In this document: one piece after another, positions 1 through 11,383 of the stretch | How positions within the stretch are numbered: the first letter of the stretch is position 1 | How the letters are laid out: each line of letters starts with the position of its first letter | NCBI RefSeq assembly: GCF_029544075.1 | Contig: NZ_JAJQJH010000013.1 | Span: 1 to 64,000 of the forward strand | Reading direction: 5' to 3' | Source of the DNA: Chromohalobacter canadensis | GTDB taxonomy: Bacteria > Pseudomonadota > Gammaproteobacteria > Pseudomonadales > Halomonadaceae | DNA: 64,000 nucleotides | The notes under the pieces: generated by a model | Databases searched by the model: none | What the model was told of the DNA's origin: nothing | Seen by the model: the letters and a program-made list of their open reading frames with translations, nothing else | Position numbers and translations under genes: made by a program

Positions 1-63
1 TGCCTTGATAGGTCGTGACTGGCACCCCTATCCTGAGCAAACGCCCACATGAATTACCTGATC

Positions 64-80
64 GATTGTTAAAGAGCTGC
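64..80 (-). promoter_or_regulatory. rRNA operon leader boxA
   Basis: On the minus strand this reads GCTCTTTAACAA, the boxA antitermination element of gammaproteobacterial rrn leaders, followed by the usual GTGGGC a little downstream. It binds the NusB/S10 antitermination complex. It sits downstream of two rrn-type promoters, so the transcript runs leftward and the 16S gene must begin beyond position 1. The 16S-23S spacer can also carry a boxA, but the promoters just upstream favour the leader. Confidence 0.85.
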
Positions 81-117
81 TTGCGTGTGCCCGATGGGCG
101 CCTCGCAAGGAAGGCGT

Positions 118-145
118 ATTCTACCGAAAGCGCCGTGATTGTCAA
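118..145 (-). promoter_or_regulatory. rRNA operon promoter P2
   Basis: On the minus strand there is a consensus -35 TTGACA (140-145), a 16-bp spacer and a -10 TAGAAT (118-123), followed by a GC-rich discriminator (ACGCC). The 16-bp spacing and GC discriminator are typical of stringently controlled stable-RNA promoters. It lies about 40 bp upstream of boxA. Confidence 0.8.
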
Positions 146-220
146 GGCGTTAGCCGAGGTGACAATCGCTGACATCGCCTTGAACCGCGGCGTTGTCAGG
201 GGCCTTTCGAGGTGCGGCGC

Positions 221-248
221 ATTTTACCGAATCCGGCGTCACTGTCAA
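221..248 (-). promoter_or_regulatory. rRNA operon promoter P1
   Basis: On the minus strand there is a consensus -35 TTGACA (243-248), a 16-bp spacer and a -10 TAAAAT (221-226) followed by GCGCCGC. It has the same architecture as the promoter about 100 bp downstream, so together they form the tandem P1/P2 pair usual for rrn operons. A moderately A/T-rich stretch upstream (about 255-280) could act as an UP element. No gene is visible between here and position 532. Confidence 0.8.
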
Positions 249-440
249 GCGAGAAAACCAACCAACGATTCGAATTTCTCAAGCAAGTCAGCCACTTGCG
301 CTACCCATCCACCACTGGCCACGAGGTCCGTCGCCGGCAGCGGATGCGTACTTTACGATCCACAGAGGAGGAACGCAAGGGGATGATTTAAAAATAGTTG
401 CCGTTCGATTGGCAGCAGGTAAACGTTGCCGCCATTCGCC

Positions 441-487
441 TTATCCACACCCCGAACGGGGCAGCACATAAAAGAGGGTGTGGATAA
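441..487. repeat. Inverted pair of perfect DnaA boxes
   Basis: TTATCCACA (441-449) and its exact reverse complement (479-487) are both perfect consensus DnaA 9-mers. They extend to a 12-bp perfect inverted repeat (441-452 with 476-487). The pair lies between the 3' end of pssA and the rrn promoters. It could bind DnaA (titration, or control of the rrn promoters), or simply form a hairpin at the end of the pssA transcript, although no T-run follows it on the minus strand. The function is inferred; the repeat itself is directly visible. Confidence 0.6.
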
Positions 488-532
488 TCCAGCGCCACAC
501 CGTGGCGGGCACTGGCTAAGAAAGAAACGAAC

Positions 533-1357
533 TCAGCGTATTTTGCGCATGAGTGCGAGCAAAGGCCCCGACACCACATAGCAGCCGAACAAGATCAAGA
601 GCATGAGCGAGGGCTCAAGTGAAATCACCACGAATGCGAGCACAATCGCCAACAGCACGACGAAGGGAACAGGGCCCTTGAAATCGACTTCCTTGAAGCT
701 GTGGTAGCGGATGTTGCTGACCATCAACACCCCTGCTGCTGCCACGACGAACGCGATGAACAATTTAAAGCCCAAGGCATCGGCGTCGAACTTATGCAGC
801 GTCCATACGCAGCCGGCGACGAGCGCGGCTGCGGAAGGACTCGGCAAACCCACGAACCACTTCTTGTCAGTACTGCCGATTTGCACATTAAAGCGAGCCA
901 GACGCAATGCCGCACCGGAGGCAAAGATAAAAGCAGCGATCCAGCCAATCTTGCCGACGTCTTGCAGAATCCAGGAAAACGCCACCAGCGCAGGAGCTAC
1001 GCCGAACGAAACCATGTCGGCCAGGCTGTCGAACTCGGCGCCGAAGGCACTTTGCGTGTTGGTCATCCGTGCCACGCGTCCATCGAGCCCATCGAGAACC
1101 ATCGCCACGAAGATCGCGATGGCGGCCCCCGAGAAGTTGCCGTTCATCGCCGCGATAATGGAGAAGAAACCAGAAAACAGCGCCGATAGCGTGAACAGGT
1201 TGGGCAACAAATAAATGCCTCGTCGACGCACGCGCTTCCCATTCTCGATGGTTTCCTCAATGATTTCGTCTTCGTCCTGAAAGGCCGAATTGTCCTCCGA
1301 GACATCCTCGGTGTCGGCTTTCTTGGGCGATTCTGGCGTGCCCGATTCTTGCGTCAT
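533..1357 (-). CDS. pssA: CDP-diacylglycerol-serine O-phosphatidyltransferase
   Basis: This enzyme makes phosphatidylserine, the precursor of phosphatidylethanolamine, from CDP-diacylglycerol and serine at the inner membrane. It carries the CDP-alcohol phosphatidyltransferase signature DGLDGRVAR...GAEFDSLAD, and several hydrophobic segments follow, as in the type II (Pseudomonas/Bacillus-like) PssA. A highly acidic N-terminal tail precedes the first membrane segment. I chose the ATG at 1357 (MTQESG), which has GGA about 10 bases upstream. ATGs at 1366 and 1420 are in frame but lack a better ribosome site. The gene stands alone; the DnaA-box inverted repeat lies just past its stop. Confidence 0.9.
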   Translation of the reverse strand: MTQESGTPESPKKADTEDVSEDNSAFQDEDEIIEETIENGKRVRRRGIYLLPNLFTLSALFSGFFSIIAAMNGNFSGAAIAIFVAMVLDGLDGRVARMTNTQSAFGAEFDSLADMVSFGVAPALVAFSWILQDVGKIGWIAAFIFASGAALRLARFNVQIGSTDKKWFVGLPSPSAAALVAGCVWTLHKFDADALGFKLFIAFVVAAAGVLMVSNIRYHSFKEVDFKGPVPFVVLLAIVLAFVVISLEPSLMLLILFGCYVVSGPLLALMRKIR

Positions 1358-1460
1358 AAAAGTCATCCGTTGCCATGGAACGGCCCTTGATGGGCCATTC
1401 CGACATTCTACACACTGCAATCCTAGTCGACAGTCGGCCTCCTTGACGACCCAAAACGTA

Positions 1461-1490
1461 AACGGGCGCGGCCAATTGGCCGCGCCCGTT
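1461..1490 (-). terminator. Terminator downstream of ilvC
   Basis: A perfect 30-bp palindrome (AACGGGCGCGGCC / GGCCGCGCCCGTT) lies 23 bp after the ilvC stop. The minus-strand transcript then has only a weak T-rich tail (TTTACGTTTT). It is a likely intrinsic terminator. Confidence 0.75.
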
Positions 1491-1512
1491 CGCTACCGAC
1501 TCACAAAAGCGC

Positions 1513-2619
<1,107 letters not shown>

Positions 2620-2698
2620 TCACTTTACGTCAGCCCCAAGCGTTGCGTAAAACGCTATATTTGCAATACCGTATGCCGAAAACTGAAATGATATTGCC

Positions 2699-3580
2699 AT
2701 GGATACGCGTCCCTACCAACAGTTCCTCAGCCTGGCCGACACCCTGCACTTTGGCCGCTCCAGCGAGCTGTGTCACGTCAGTCCCTCGACACTGAGCCGC
2801 ACGATCCGCCAGCTCGAGACACAACTCGGCGTAACCTTGTTCGAGCGCGACAACCGCAGTGTCCGACTGACTCATGAAGGCCGCCTCTTCCAGCGTTATG
2901 CACGCGATGCTCTGGAGCAATGGGATGTATTTCGTCACTCGCTGATGGCGGAAAGCCGCGAACTGTCCGGCGAGATCAGCATCTATTGCTCGGTGACTGC
3001 CAGCTACAGCTTTCTCTACGAGCTGCTCAGCGAGTTTCGACAGCGCCACCCGCGCATCGAATTGAAGCTGCATACCGGCGACCCGGCCAGCGCGGTTTCA
3101 CGCGTCCTCAGCGGCGAAGAAGACATGTCGATCACCGCGCGTCCCGAGACCCTGCCCGCACAGCTAGCATTCAAGCCAATCGCCACGTCGCCGCTGCTGT
3201 TCATCGCGCCGCGCACCATGCCGGAATGGCTGGCTGGCCTCACCGCCACGACGGACGCCGCCAGTTGGGGCAGCATTCCCATGATCCTCTCGGAGTCGGG
3301 CCTTGCCCGCGAGCGAACGGATGCCTGGTTCCGCCAGTTGGGGGTCAAGCCGCGCATCTATGCCCAGGTGGCGGGCAACGAAGCCATCGTCAGCATGGTC
3401 GGGCTGGGCTTCGGCGTCGGCGTAGTGCCGCAGATCGTGGTCGACAACAGCCCATTGGCCGAGCGCATTCAGGCCCTCGAAGTCGAGCCCGCGTTAACGC
3501 CTTACGAGGTCGGGCTCTGCGTCACCGAGAAGAAGCTGCGCAACCCGCTGGTCAGGGCCCTATGGTCGCAGATCCGCTAG
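2699..3580 (+). CDS. ilvY: LysR-type activator of ilvC (IlvY)
   Basis: This is a LysR-family regulator of 293 residues. The winged HTH spans residues 1-60 (SPSTLSRTIRQLE recognition helix, VTLFERD turn), followed by a periplasmic-binding-like effector domain. In Escherichia coli IlvY senses acetolactate/acetohydroxybutyrate and activates ilvC; the divergent position supports the same role here. A half-site-like TTGCAAT at 2661-2667 in the intergenic region resembles the E. coli operator sequence, but I cannot define a full operator. The assignment rests on family plus gene order. Confidence 0.88.
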   Translation: MDTRPYQQFLSLADTLHFGRSSELCHVSPSTLSRTIRQLETQLGVTLFERDNRSVRLTHEGRLFQRYARDALEQWDVFRHSLMAESRELSGEISIYCSVTASYSFLYELLSEFRQRHPRIELKLHTGDPASAVSRVLSGEEDMSITARPETLPAQLAFKPIATSPLLFIAPRTMPEWLAGLTATTDAASWGSIPMILSESGLARERTDAWFRQLGVKPRIYAQVAGNEAIVSMVGLGFGVGVVPQIVVDNSPLAERIQALEVEPALTPYEVGLCVTEKKLRNPLVRALWSQIR

Positions 3581-3601
3581 CCTTTACTCCTTAAAGCAAA
3601 A

Positions 3602-3623
3602 AGGCCGCTCGTGAGAGCGGCCT
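3602..3623 (-). terminator. Terminator of the ilvBN operon
   Basis: Stem AGGCCGCTC / GAGCGGCCT with loop GTGA. On the minus strand it is followed by TTTTT, so it ends ilvBN transcription. It sits between convergent ilvY and ilvN and may also serve ilvY. Confidence 0.85.
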
Positions 3624-3650
3624 GTAATGGCATGGCATAAGAGCACAGGC

Positions 3651-4142
3651 TCAGAGGCTGAGTATCTTGTCACCTCGCGAGATGCCCGATACCCCGGTAC
3701 GCGCCACCTCGAGAATACCGATCGGCGCCATGGCCTGGATGAAGGCGTCCAGCTTGCCGGCATCACCGGTGATCTGCACCGTATAGACACTCGGCGTAAC
3801 GTCGACGATCTGCGCGCGGAAGATATCCACCGTGCGCTTGACCTCGTCGCGGCTCGCGCCCAGCGCCTTCACCTTGACCAACATCAGCTCACGCTCGATG
3901 TGATTGCCCTCGGTCAGGTCGACCAGCTTGACCACATCGATGAGCTTGTTGAGATGCTTGGTGATCTGCTCGATGACACGGTCATCGCCTTCCGTGGTCA
4001 CGGTCAGGCGCGACAGGCTCGGCTCCTCAGTGGGCGCCACGTTGAGCGTTTCGATGTTGAAGTTGCGCTGGGAGAACAACCCCACCACGCGGGACAGGGC
4101 GCCGGGTTCGTTTTCCAGCAGAATCGAGATGATGTGGCGCAT
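3651..4142 (-). CDS. ilvN: Acetolactate synthase small (regulatory) subunit
   Basis: This is the regulatory subunit that activates IlvB and confers valine feedback inhibition. The N-terminal ACT domain (residues 1-75) contains the typical ENEPGALSRVVGLFSQRNFNIETL motif region, and the C-terminal ACT-like half completes a 163-residue protein of standard length. Its ATG overlaps the ilvB stop by one base (TGATG), indicating translational coupling. A strong terminator follows. This is the ilvH/ilvN type found as an ilvBN pair in pseudomonads and relatives. Confidence 0.95.
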   Translation of the reverse strand: MRHIISILLENEPGALSRVVGLFSQRNFNIETLNVAPTEEPSLSRLTVTTEGDDRVIEQITKHLNKLIDVVKLVDLTEGNHIERELMLVKVKALGASRDEVKRTVDIFRAQIVDVTPSVYTVQITGDAGKLDAFIQAMAPIGILEVARTGVSGISRGDKILSL

Positions 4143-5866
4143 CAGGTCCGCTCCGTCTTCGAAAGCAGCATGTCACGCATGGCGCCCAAGGGCACCTGCA
4201 TCGGATAGACGTGTTCCCGCGGGTCAACGTCGATATCGAGGAACACCAGTTCGTCGTTGTCGGCGAACGTGCGCTCCAGCGCCGCATCGAGCTCGTCGTG
4301 ATGTTCTACCTTGAGCGCCGTGAAGCCGTAGGCATCGATCAACTTCTGAAAGTCCGGCAGCGACTCCACGTACGAGTGCGCATGGCGCGACTTGTAGTTG
4401 AGATCCTGCCACTGGCGCACCATACCCAGCGTGCCGTTGTTGAGGTTGATGATCTTGACCCCGGTGCCGAACTGCTTACAGGTCGACAATTCCTGCATCA
4501 TCATCTGAAAGCTGCCCTCCCCGGTGAAGCACACCACGATGTCATCGGGGAAGTTCTGCTTGATGCCCATCGCCGCCGGGAAACCGAAGCCCATGGTGCC
4601 CAGCCCCCCGGATGTGATCCAGCGATTGGGCTTGTCGAACTTGTAGTACTGCGCCGCGAACATCTGGTGCTGGCCGACATCGGTGGTCACGAAGGCCTCG
4701 CCGCGCGTGATGTGATACACCGCCTCGATGACTTCCTGCGGCTTGAGTCGCTCGCCCGGCTGAGAAGCCTCGTAGAGCTTGCCTTCGCGCTCGGCGCGCC
4801 AACCATCGATGGTCGTCCACCATTCCGGCAGCGCCTCGGCGTTAGCCATTTCCCGGCCTTGCAACAGGCTGATCATTTCATTGATGACGCTATCCGCCGG
4901 CCCCACGATCGGCACATCGGCGCGCACCGTCTTGGAGATCGAACTGGGATCGATATCCACATGCACGATCTTGGCAGTGGGACAAAACTTCGAGGTGTTA
5001 TTGGTGACTCGGTCGTCGAAGCGCGCCCCGATGGCGATGATCAGATCGGCATGGTGCATGGCCATGTTGGACTCATAGCTGCCGTGCATACCCAGCCAAC
5101 CCAGCGACTGCGCATCGGTCTGCGGATAGGAGCCGATGCCCATCAACGTGGTGGTAATGGGGAAGCCCAGGCGTTTAACCAACGCCGTCAAGTTTTCGCT
5201 CGCGCCGCTGGTGACGATGCCGCCGCCGGTATAGAACACCGGCCGCCGCGCCTTGAGCATCATGTCCACGGCTTTCTTTATCTGGCCACTATGACCCCGC
5301 GTGACCGGGTTATAGGAGCGGATCTTGACCTTCTTCGGATAGACGTACTCATAACGCTCGGTGGGCGCCGTCATATCCTTGGGGATATCCACCACCACCG
5401 GCCCGGGGCGACCGGTCGCGGCGAGATAATACGCCTTCTTGAGCACCTCGGGGATCTCCGAAGGGTGCTTGATGGCGAAGCTGTGTTTCACGATAGGGCG
5501 CGTCACGCCGACGATGTCAGTTTCCTGAAAGGCATCTTCACCGATCAGATGACTGGCCACCTGGCCGCACAGCACCACCATCGGGATCGAATCCATGTAG
5601 GCGGTGGCGATGCCGGTCACGGCATTGGTCGCGCCGGGACCGGAGGTGACCAGCACCGTGCCTGGCTTGCCCGAGGCGCGGGCATAGCCATCGGCGGCGT
5701 GGGTAGCAGCTTGCTCATGACGAACGAGGATGTGTTTGACCTTGTCCTGGCGGAACAGCGCATCATAGATATGCAACGCTGCACCGCCGGGGTAGCCGTA
5801 GATACGCTCGACGCCCTCATCCTGCAGGAAGCGGGCGATCATGTCGGCGCCGGAAAGCAATTCCAC
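4142..5866 (-). CDS. ilvB: Acetolactate synthase large (catalytic) subunit
   Basis: This is a thiamine-diphosphate enzyme that condenses two pyruvates, or pyruvate with 2-oxobutyrate, in the first common step of branched-chain amino acid synthesis. The catalytic glutamate lies in RHEQAATHAADGYAR. The ThDP/Mg motif runs from GEGSFQ to NLNN near residues 470-500. I prefer a GTG start at 5866 (VELLSG), because AGGGGAG stands 7-8 bases upstream of it. An in-frame ATG at 5899 has no comparable ribosome site. The result is 574 residues, normal for the family. It is cotranscribed with ilvN. Confidence 0.95.
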   Translation of the reverse strand: MELLSGADMIARFLQDEGVERIYGYPGGAALHIYDALFRQDKVKHILVRHEQAATHAADGYARASGKPGTVLVTSGPGATNAVTGIATAYMDSIPMVVLCGQVASHLIGEDAFQETDIVGVTRPIVKHSFAIKHPSEIPEVLKKAYYLAATGRPGPVVVDIPKDMTAPTERYEYVYPKKVKIRSYNPVTRGHSGQIKKAVDMMLKARRPVFYTGGGIVTSGASENLTALVKRLGFPITTTLMGIGSYPQTDAQSLGWLGMHGSYESNMAMHHADLIIAIGARFDDRVTNNTSKFCPTAKIVHVDIDPSSISKTVRADVPIVGPADSVINEMISLLQGREMANAEALPEWWTTIDGWRAEREGKLYEASQPGERLKPQEVIEAVYHITRGEAFVTTDVGQHQMFAAQYYKFDKPNRWITSGGLGTMGFGFPAAMGIKQNFPDDIVVCFTGEGSFQMMMQELSTCKQFGTGVKIINLNNGTLGMVRQWQDLNYKSRHAHSYVESLPDFQKLIDAYGFTALKVEHHDELDAALERTFADNDELVFLDIDVDPREHVYPMQVPLGAMRDMLLSKTERT

Positions 5867-6411
5867 TGATAGTTCTCCCCTGGAGATAACGAGTGCCATT
5901 CACTGCCACGTTACGGGCAGCGAAGTGTCGATGCGGCAGTACGCCGCTGCCGGCTGCGCCGGCACCTGATGCCATAATCCTGGCTCTGGGCCCGGGGTGG
6001 GGACCCGCACTCATAGAAACCGCCGAGACCGGCTGGTCAAAGCGATTCCTGGCACGGCAGATCGCCGTGTCGGGGTTGGCGGGAACAGGCGTTTGGCCCA
6101 TACCCTTGATCTCCTTCGACAGGCGGGTAGAGGCATTTTTCAACCTACCCTTCACGCAGCGGCCGGGGATCACCCGTCAATGGCTGCGCCCGCAATCAGG
6201 AACCACCTAGATTCCATCAGCGCCCCCGAGCTGTCAACCTCTCACCGCGCACGCGCGGAGAGCAGTGCTGCATCACTCCGCCATTGATACGCCGATCATC
6301 CACTAAAGTTGGATGCCGGGTGGCAGCATAATTAAGGCATCGCTGCTGTAATCTTGATTAAGATGTGAGGGTCAGTGAATGGATTCACCCATACGGCAAA
6401 GGTAATTGCTC
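5867..6411. other. Noncoding stretch between ilvB and the sugar porter
   Basis: No convincing gene is present. On the minus strand a consensus -35 TTGACA (6232-6237) with a poor -10 (GAATCT, 6209-6214, 17-bp spacing) could drive ilvBN from a long leader of about 350 bases. A GC-rich hairpin (TGCCGGC/GCCGGCA, 5948-5964) lies in that leader but has no T-run. I found no leader peptide rich in branched-chain codons. On the plus side a small inverted repeat TAATC-TT-GATTA (6349-6360) lies 50 bp before the transporter and could be an operator. Confidence 0.4.
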
Positions 6412-7743
6412 ATGTCACCCATTCTGAAATGGTCCGTATTCGTCGCCATGGCGGGCTTCCTCTTCGGCTTCGACACCGCTGTGATTTCCGGAGCGGACAG
6501 GCCCGTGCAAGAACTCTGGGGACTCAGCGATCTCCAGCACGGCCTCTTCATCATGTCGATGGCGCTATGGGGGACGGTGCTCGGCGCGATCTTCGGCAAT
6601 TGGCCTACCGACCGCCTGGGGCGGCGCAAGACACTGTTCGCGATCGGTGTCCTCTATTTCGTATCAGCCGTGGGCTCTGCACTCGCCACCGACCCGTTCT
6701 GGTTTTCCTTTTTCCGCCTGATCGGTGGGTTCGGCGTGGGCATGTCATCGGTCGCCGCGCCGGCCTATATCTCCGAGATCGCGCCCGCCGAACGGCGTGG
6801 CAACCTGGTAGCGCTCTATCAATTCAATGTGGTATTCGGCATTTTCATGGCCTACGTCTCGAACGCGATCCTCGGCAGCTTGCTCGGCGATGATGCCTGG
6901 CGCTGGATGGTCGGCATCGAAGCCGTACCGGCACTTGTCTATACACTGGCACTGTTCAAGGTACCCGAGAGCCCACGCTGGCTGATTCTCAATCGCCACG
7001 ACACCCGTGGCGCTGCGGCGGTACTACGCCAGATCGATGCCAAGCGTGATGTCGATGCTCAGATCGAGGAGATTCAAGCCGCCGACCGCGAGGACAACAA
7101 GGTCCACTCACGCTTCTTCTCGCGCCGATACCGGTTGCCGATCACGCTGGCGTTCTTGATCGCCTTCTTCAATCAATTCACCGGCATCAACTTCGTGCTC
7201 TACTACGCGCCGCGTATTCTCGAGTCGGCACAGCTCGGCGCCAGCGCATCTTTGCTCTCCACCGCAGGCATCGGCTTGGTCATGGTGATCTTCACCATGA
7301 TCGGTATGGCGTTGATCGATCGTTTCGGCCGCCGCAAGCTGATGTATATCGGCTCGGTGGGCTACATCATCTCGCTGTCGAGCATCTCGCATGCGTTCTT
7401 TACCGATAACCTGGGGGGCGCGCTGATTCCTCTTCAGCTATGCCTCTTCGTCGCCGCCCACGGCATCAGTCAGGGCACGGTCATCTGGGTCTTCATTTCC
7501 GAGATATTCCCCAATCGCGAGCGCGCCCGCGGTCAGTCGCTGGGCAGCTTCACGCACTGGTTCTTCGCCGCCGCGATCACACTGGTCACTCCCTGGGTGC
7601 TGGGCGTGTTCAACGGCGGGCCAGTATTCGCCTTCTTTGGCGTCATGATGGTGCTCCAGGTGCTCTTCGTCGCTTTCTTGATGCCGGAGACAAAAGGCGT
7701 GCCGCTGGAAAAGCTGCAGCGCAAGCTCTTCCCACAGGAGTAA
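6412..7743 (+). CDS. MFS sugar porter family transporter
   Basis: This is a 12-helix major facilitator of the sugar porter family (443 residues), a probable proton-coupled sugar uptake protein. Visible signatures are GFLFGFDTAVISG in helix 1, DRLGRRK after helix 2, the PESPRWL motif before the central loop, FNQFTGINFVLYY in helix 7, DRFGRRK in the second half, and PETKG at the C-terminus. The ATG at 6412 has AAAGG 9 bases upstream; an in-frame TTG at 6406 would be too close to that site. No catabolic genes are nearby, so the substrate (glucose, xylose, arabinose or a polyol) cannot be named. Confidence 0.88.
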   Translation: MSPILKWSVFVAMAGFLFGFDTAVISGADRPVQELWGLSDLQHGLFIMSMALWGTVLGAIFGNWPTDRLGRRKTLFAIGVLYFVSAVGSALATDPFWFSFFRLIGGFGVGMSSVAAPAYISEIAPAERRGNLVALYQFNVVFGIFMAYVSNAILGSLLGDDAWRWMVGIEAVPALVYTLALFKVPESPRWLILNRHDTRGAAAVLRQIDAKRDVDAQIEEIQAADREDNKVHSRFFSRRYRLPITLAFLIAFFNQFTGINFVLYYAPRILESAQLGASASLLSTAGIGLVMVIFTMIGMALIDRFGRRKLMYIGSVGYIISLSSISHAFFTDNLGGALIPLQLCLFVAAHGISQGTVIWVFISEIFPNRERARGQSLGSFTHWFFAAAITLVTPWVLGVFNGGPVFAFFGVMMVLQVLFVAFLMPETKGVPLEKLQRKLFPQE

Positions 7744-7781
7744 TCGGACCAGAAGGTGCCGGCGGCCCAGAAGTCGGGCAC

Positions 7782-7810
7782 AAAAAACCCGCGACGCGGC
7801 ACGTCGCGGG
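7782..7810 (-). terminator. Terminator of clpB
   Basis: Stem CCCGCGACG / CGTCGCGGG with a 5-base loop. On the minus strand it is followed by TTTTTT. It lies 71 bp past the clpB stop and also faces the convergent transporter gene. Confidence 0.9.
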
Positions 7811-7880
7811 CGGGAAGACGGTCAGGACGCGACCGTATATCGAGAGTACCGATCGGCCCGGCCCCGCCGGACCGATCACG

Positions 7881-10463
<2,583 letters not shown>

Positions 10464-10531
10464 CGAACCCCTCCTTCATCCATCGCGACACGCCACCGGC
10501 ATGCCGCACGGTTATCTTATGTTGACATCAT

Positions 10532-10560
10532 CAATGGAGGTATGCTCGAGGCGTTTCAAG
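10532..10560 (-). promoter_or_regulatory. Sigma-32 (heat shock) promoter of clpB
   Basis: On the minus strand CTTGAAA (10554-10560) is followed 14 bp later by CTCCATTG (10532-10539). The consensus for RpoH promoters is CTTGAAA, 13-17 bp, CCCCATnT. The -35 matches perfectly and the -10 at six of eight positions. It lies about 70 bp upstream of the clpB ATG, the correct place for heat induction. Confidence 0.75.
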
Positions 10561-10571
10561 GCAGGGCGTGC

Positions 10572-10601
10572 AAAAATCGTTCCGACGCTCGATAACGTCG
10601 G
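10572..10601 (-). terminator. Probable terminator of rluD-pgeF
   Basis: Stem CCGACG / CGTCGG with an 8-base loop, followed on the minus strand by AACGATTTTT. It lies 20 bp after the pgeF stop and just ahead of the clpB promoter. The stem is short, so this is a modest call. Confidence 0.55.
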
Positions 10602-10620
10602 TTCGGACGCGGAGCGCCGT

Positions 10621-11376
10621 TCAGCGCAACCAGATCACACTGGCCATGCGACCGGTGTGACCATCGTCGCGACGATGGGAATAAAAACGTGGCTCGCAGG
10701 CGGTACAGAAGTGGCCGCCGCCGATATGACCGATACCCAACCGCTCGAGACGCAACCGCGCCAAGCGATAGATATCCGCCATATAGTGCCCGAGGCGATA
10801 GGGGCTGGGCTCGAAGGCGCTTTCCGCTTCGGGCTGCACGGCCACGAAGGTTTCAAACACTTCAGGGCCGACCTCGAATTGCGCCTTGGAAATCGCCGGC
10901 CCCAGCCACGCCATGAGCTCATCAGGCGACTGTCCCAGAGCCGCCACGCTGGCCTCCAGCACGCCGCCCGCCAGGCTCCGCCAGCCGGCATGCGCCACAC
11001 CCACACGCGTGCCCTGGCGATCGCAGAAGAACACCGGCAGACAATCGGCGGTCAGGACGGCACAGGCATACCCCTTGTCGAAGGCCACCGAGGCGTCCGC
11101 GCGCGGCGGCTGCTCGGCAAACGCCGCACGGTAGTCCTGCTGGACGGCGGCACCATGCACCTGGTTCAGCCATAACAAGGGACGGGCGTCGTCAAGCTCG
11201 GCACTCAACAGTCGGCGGCAGCGGTCGACCGACCCGGGAGTGTCGCCTACGTGATACGCCGTATTAAAGGACGCGAAGGCGCCCTGGCTGGGGCCGCTTT
11301 CGCGTGTGGTGACGAAGGCGCCGACCGTGCTCGGCGCCGGCCAATCGGGCAGAATCAAGGTGGGGCGTTCGTTCAT
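10621..11376 (-). CDS. pgeF: Peptidoglycan editing factor / purine nucleoside phosphorylase, YfiH family
   Basis: This is a 251-residue protein of the multicopper-polyphenol-oxidase-like (YfiH, PF02578) family. Family motifs are LNQVHG, LTADCLPV and HAGWRSL, which supply the Cys/His zinc site. Members act as purine nucleoside phosphorylases or adenosine deaminases and, in E. coli, PgeF prevents L-Ser misincorporation into peptidoglycan; which activity matters here is not visible. It starts 7 bp after rluD, so the two are one operon, as in many gammaproteobacteria. Confidence 0.9.
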   Translation of the reverse strand: MNERPTLILPDWPAPSTVGAFVTTRESGPSQGAFASFNTAYHVGDTPGSVDRCRRLLSAELDDARPLLWLNQVHGAAVQQDYRAAFAEQPPRADASVAFDKGYACAVLTADCLPVFFCDRQGTRVGVAHAGWRSLAGGVLEASVAALGQSPDELMAWLGPAISKAQFEVGPEVFETFVAVQPEAESAFEPSPYRLGHYMADIYRLARLRLERLGIGHIGGGHFCTACEPRFYSHRRDDGHTGRMASVIWLR

Positions 11377-11383
11377 GTGGGAC

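Noticed and set aside
4211-5869. 552-codon plus-strand ORF opposite ilvB
   Set aside because: Same reason: a shadow of a well-supported gene, with no domain or ribosome site.
5817-6173. 118-codon minus-strand ORF overlapping the ilvB start
   Set aside because: It overlaps the well-placed ilvB start in another frame and shows no family feature.
6170-6217. 15-codon minus-strand ORF upstream of ilvBN as a possible attenuation leader peptide
   Set aside because: It lacks a run of Leu, Val or Ile codons, and no terminator/antiterminator pair with a T-run follows.
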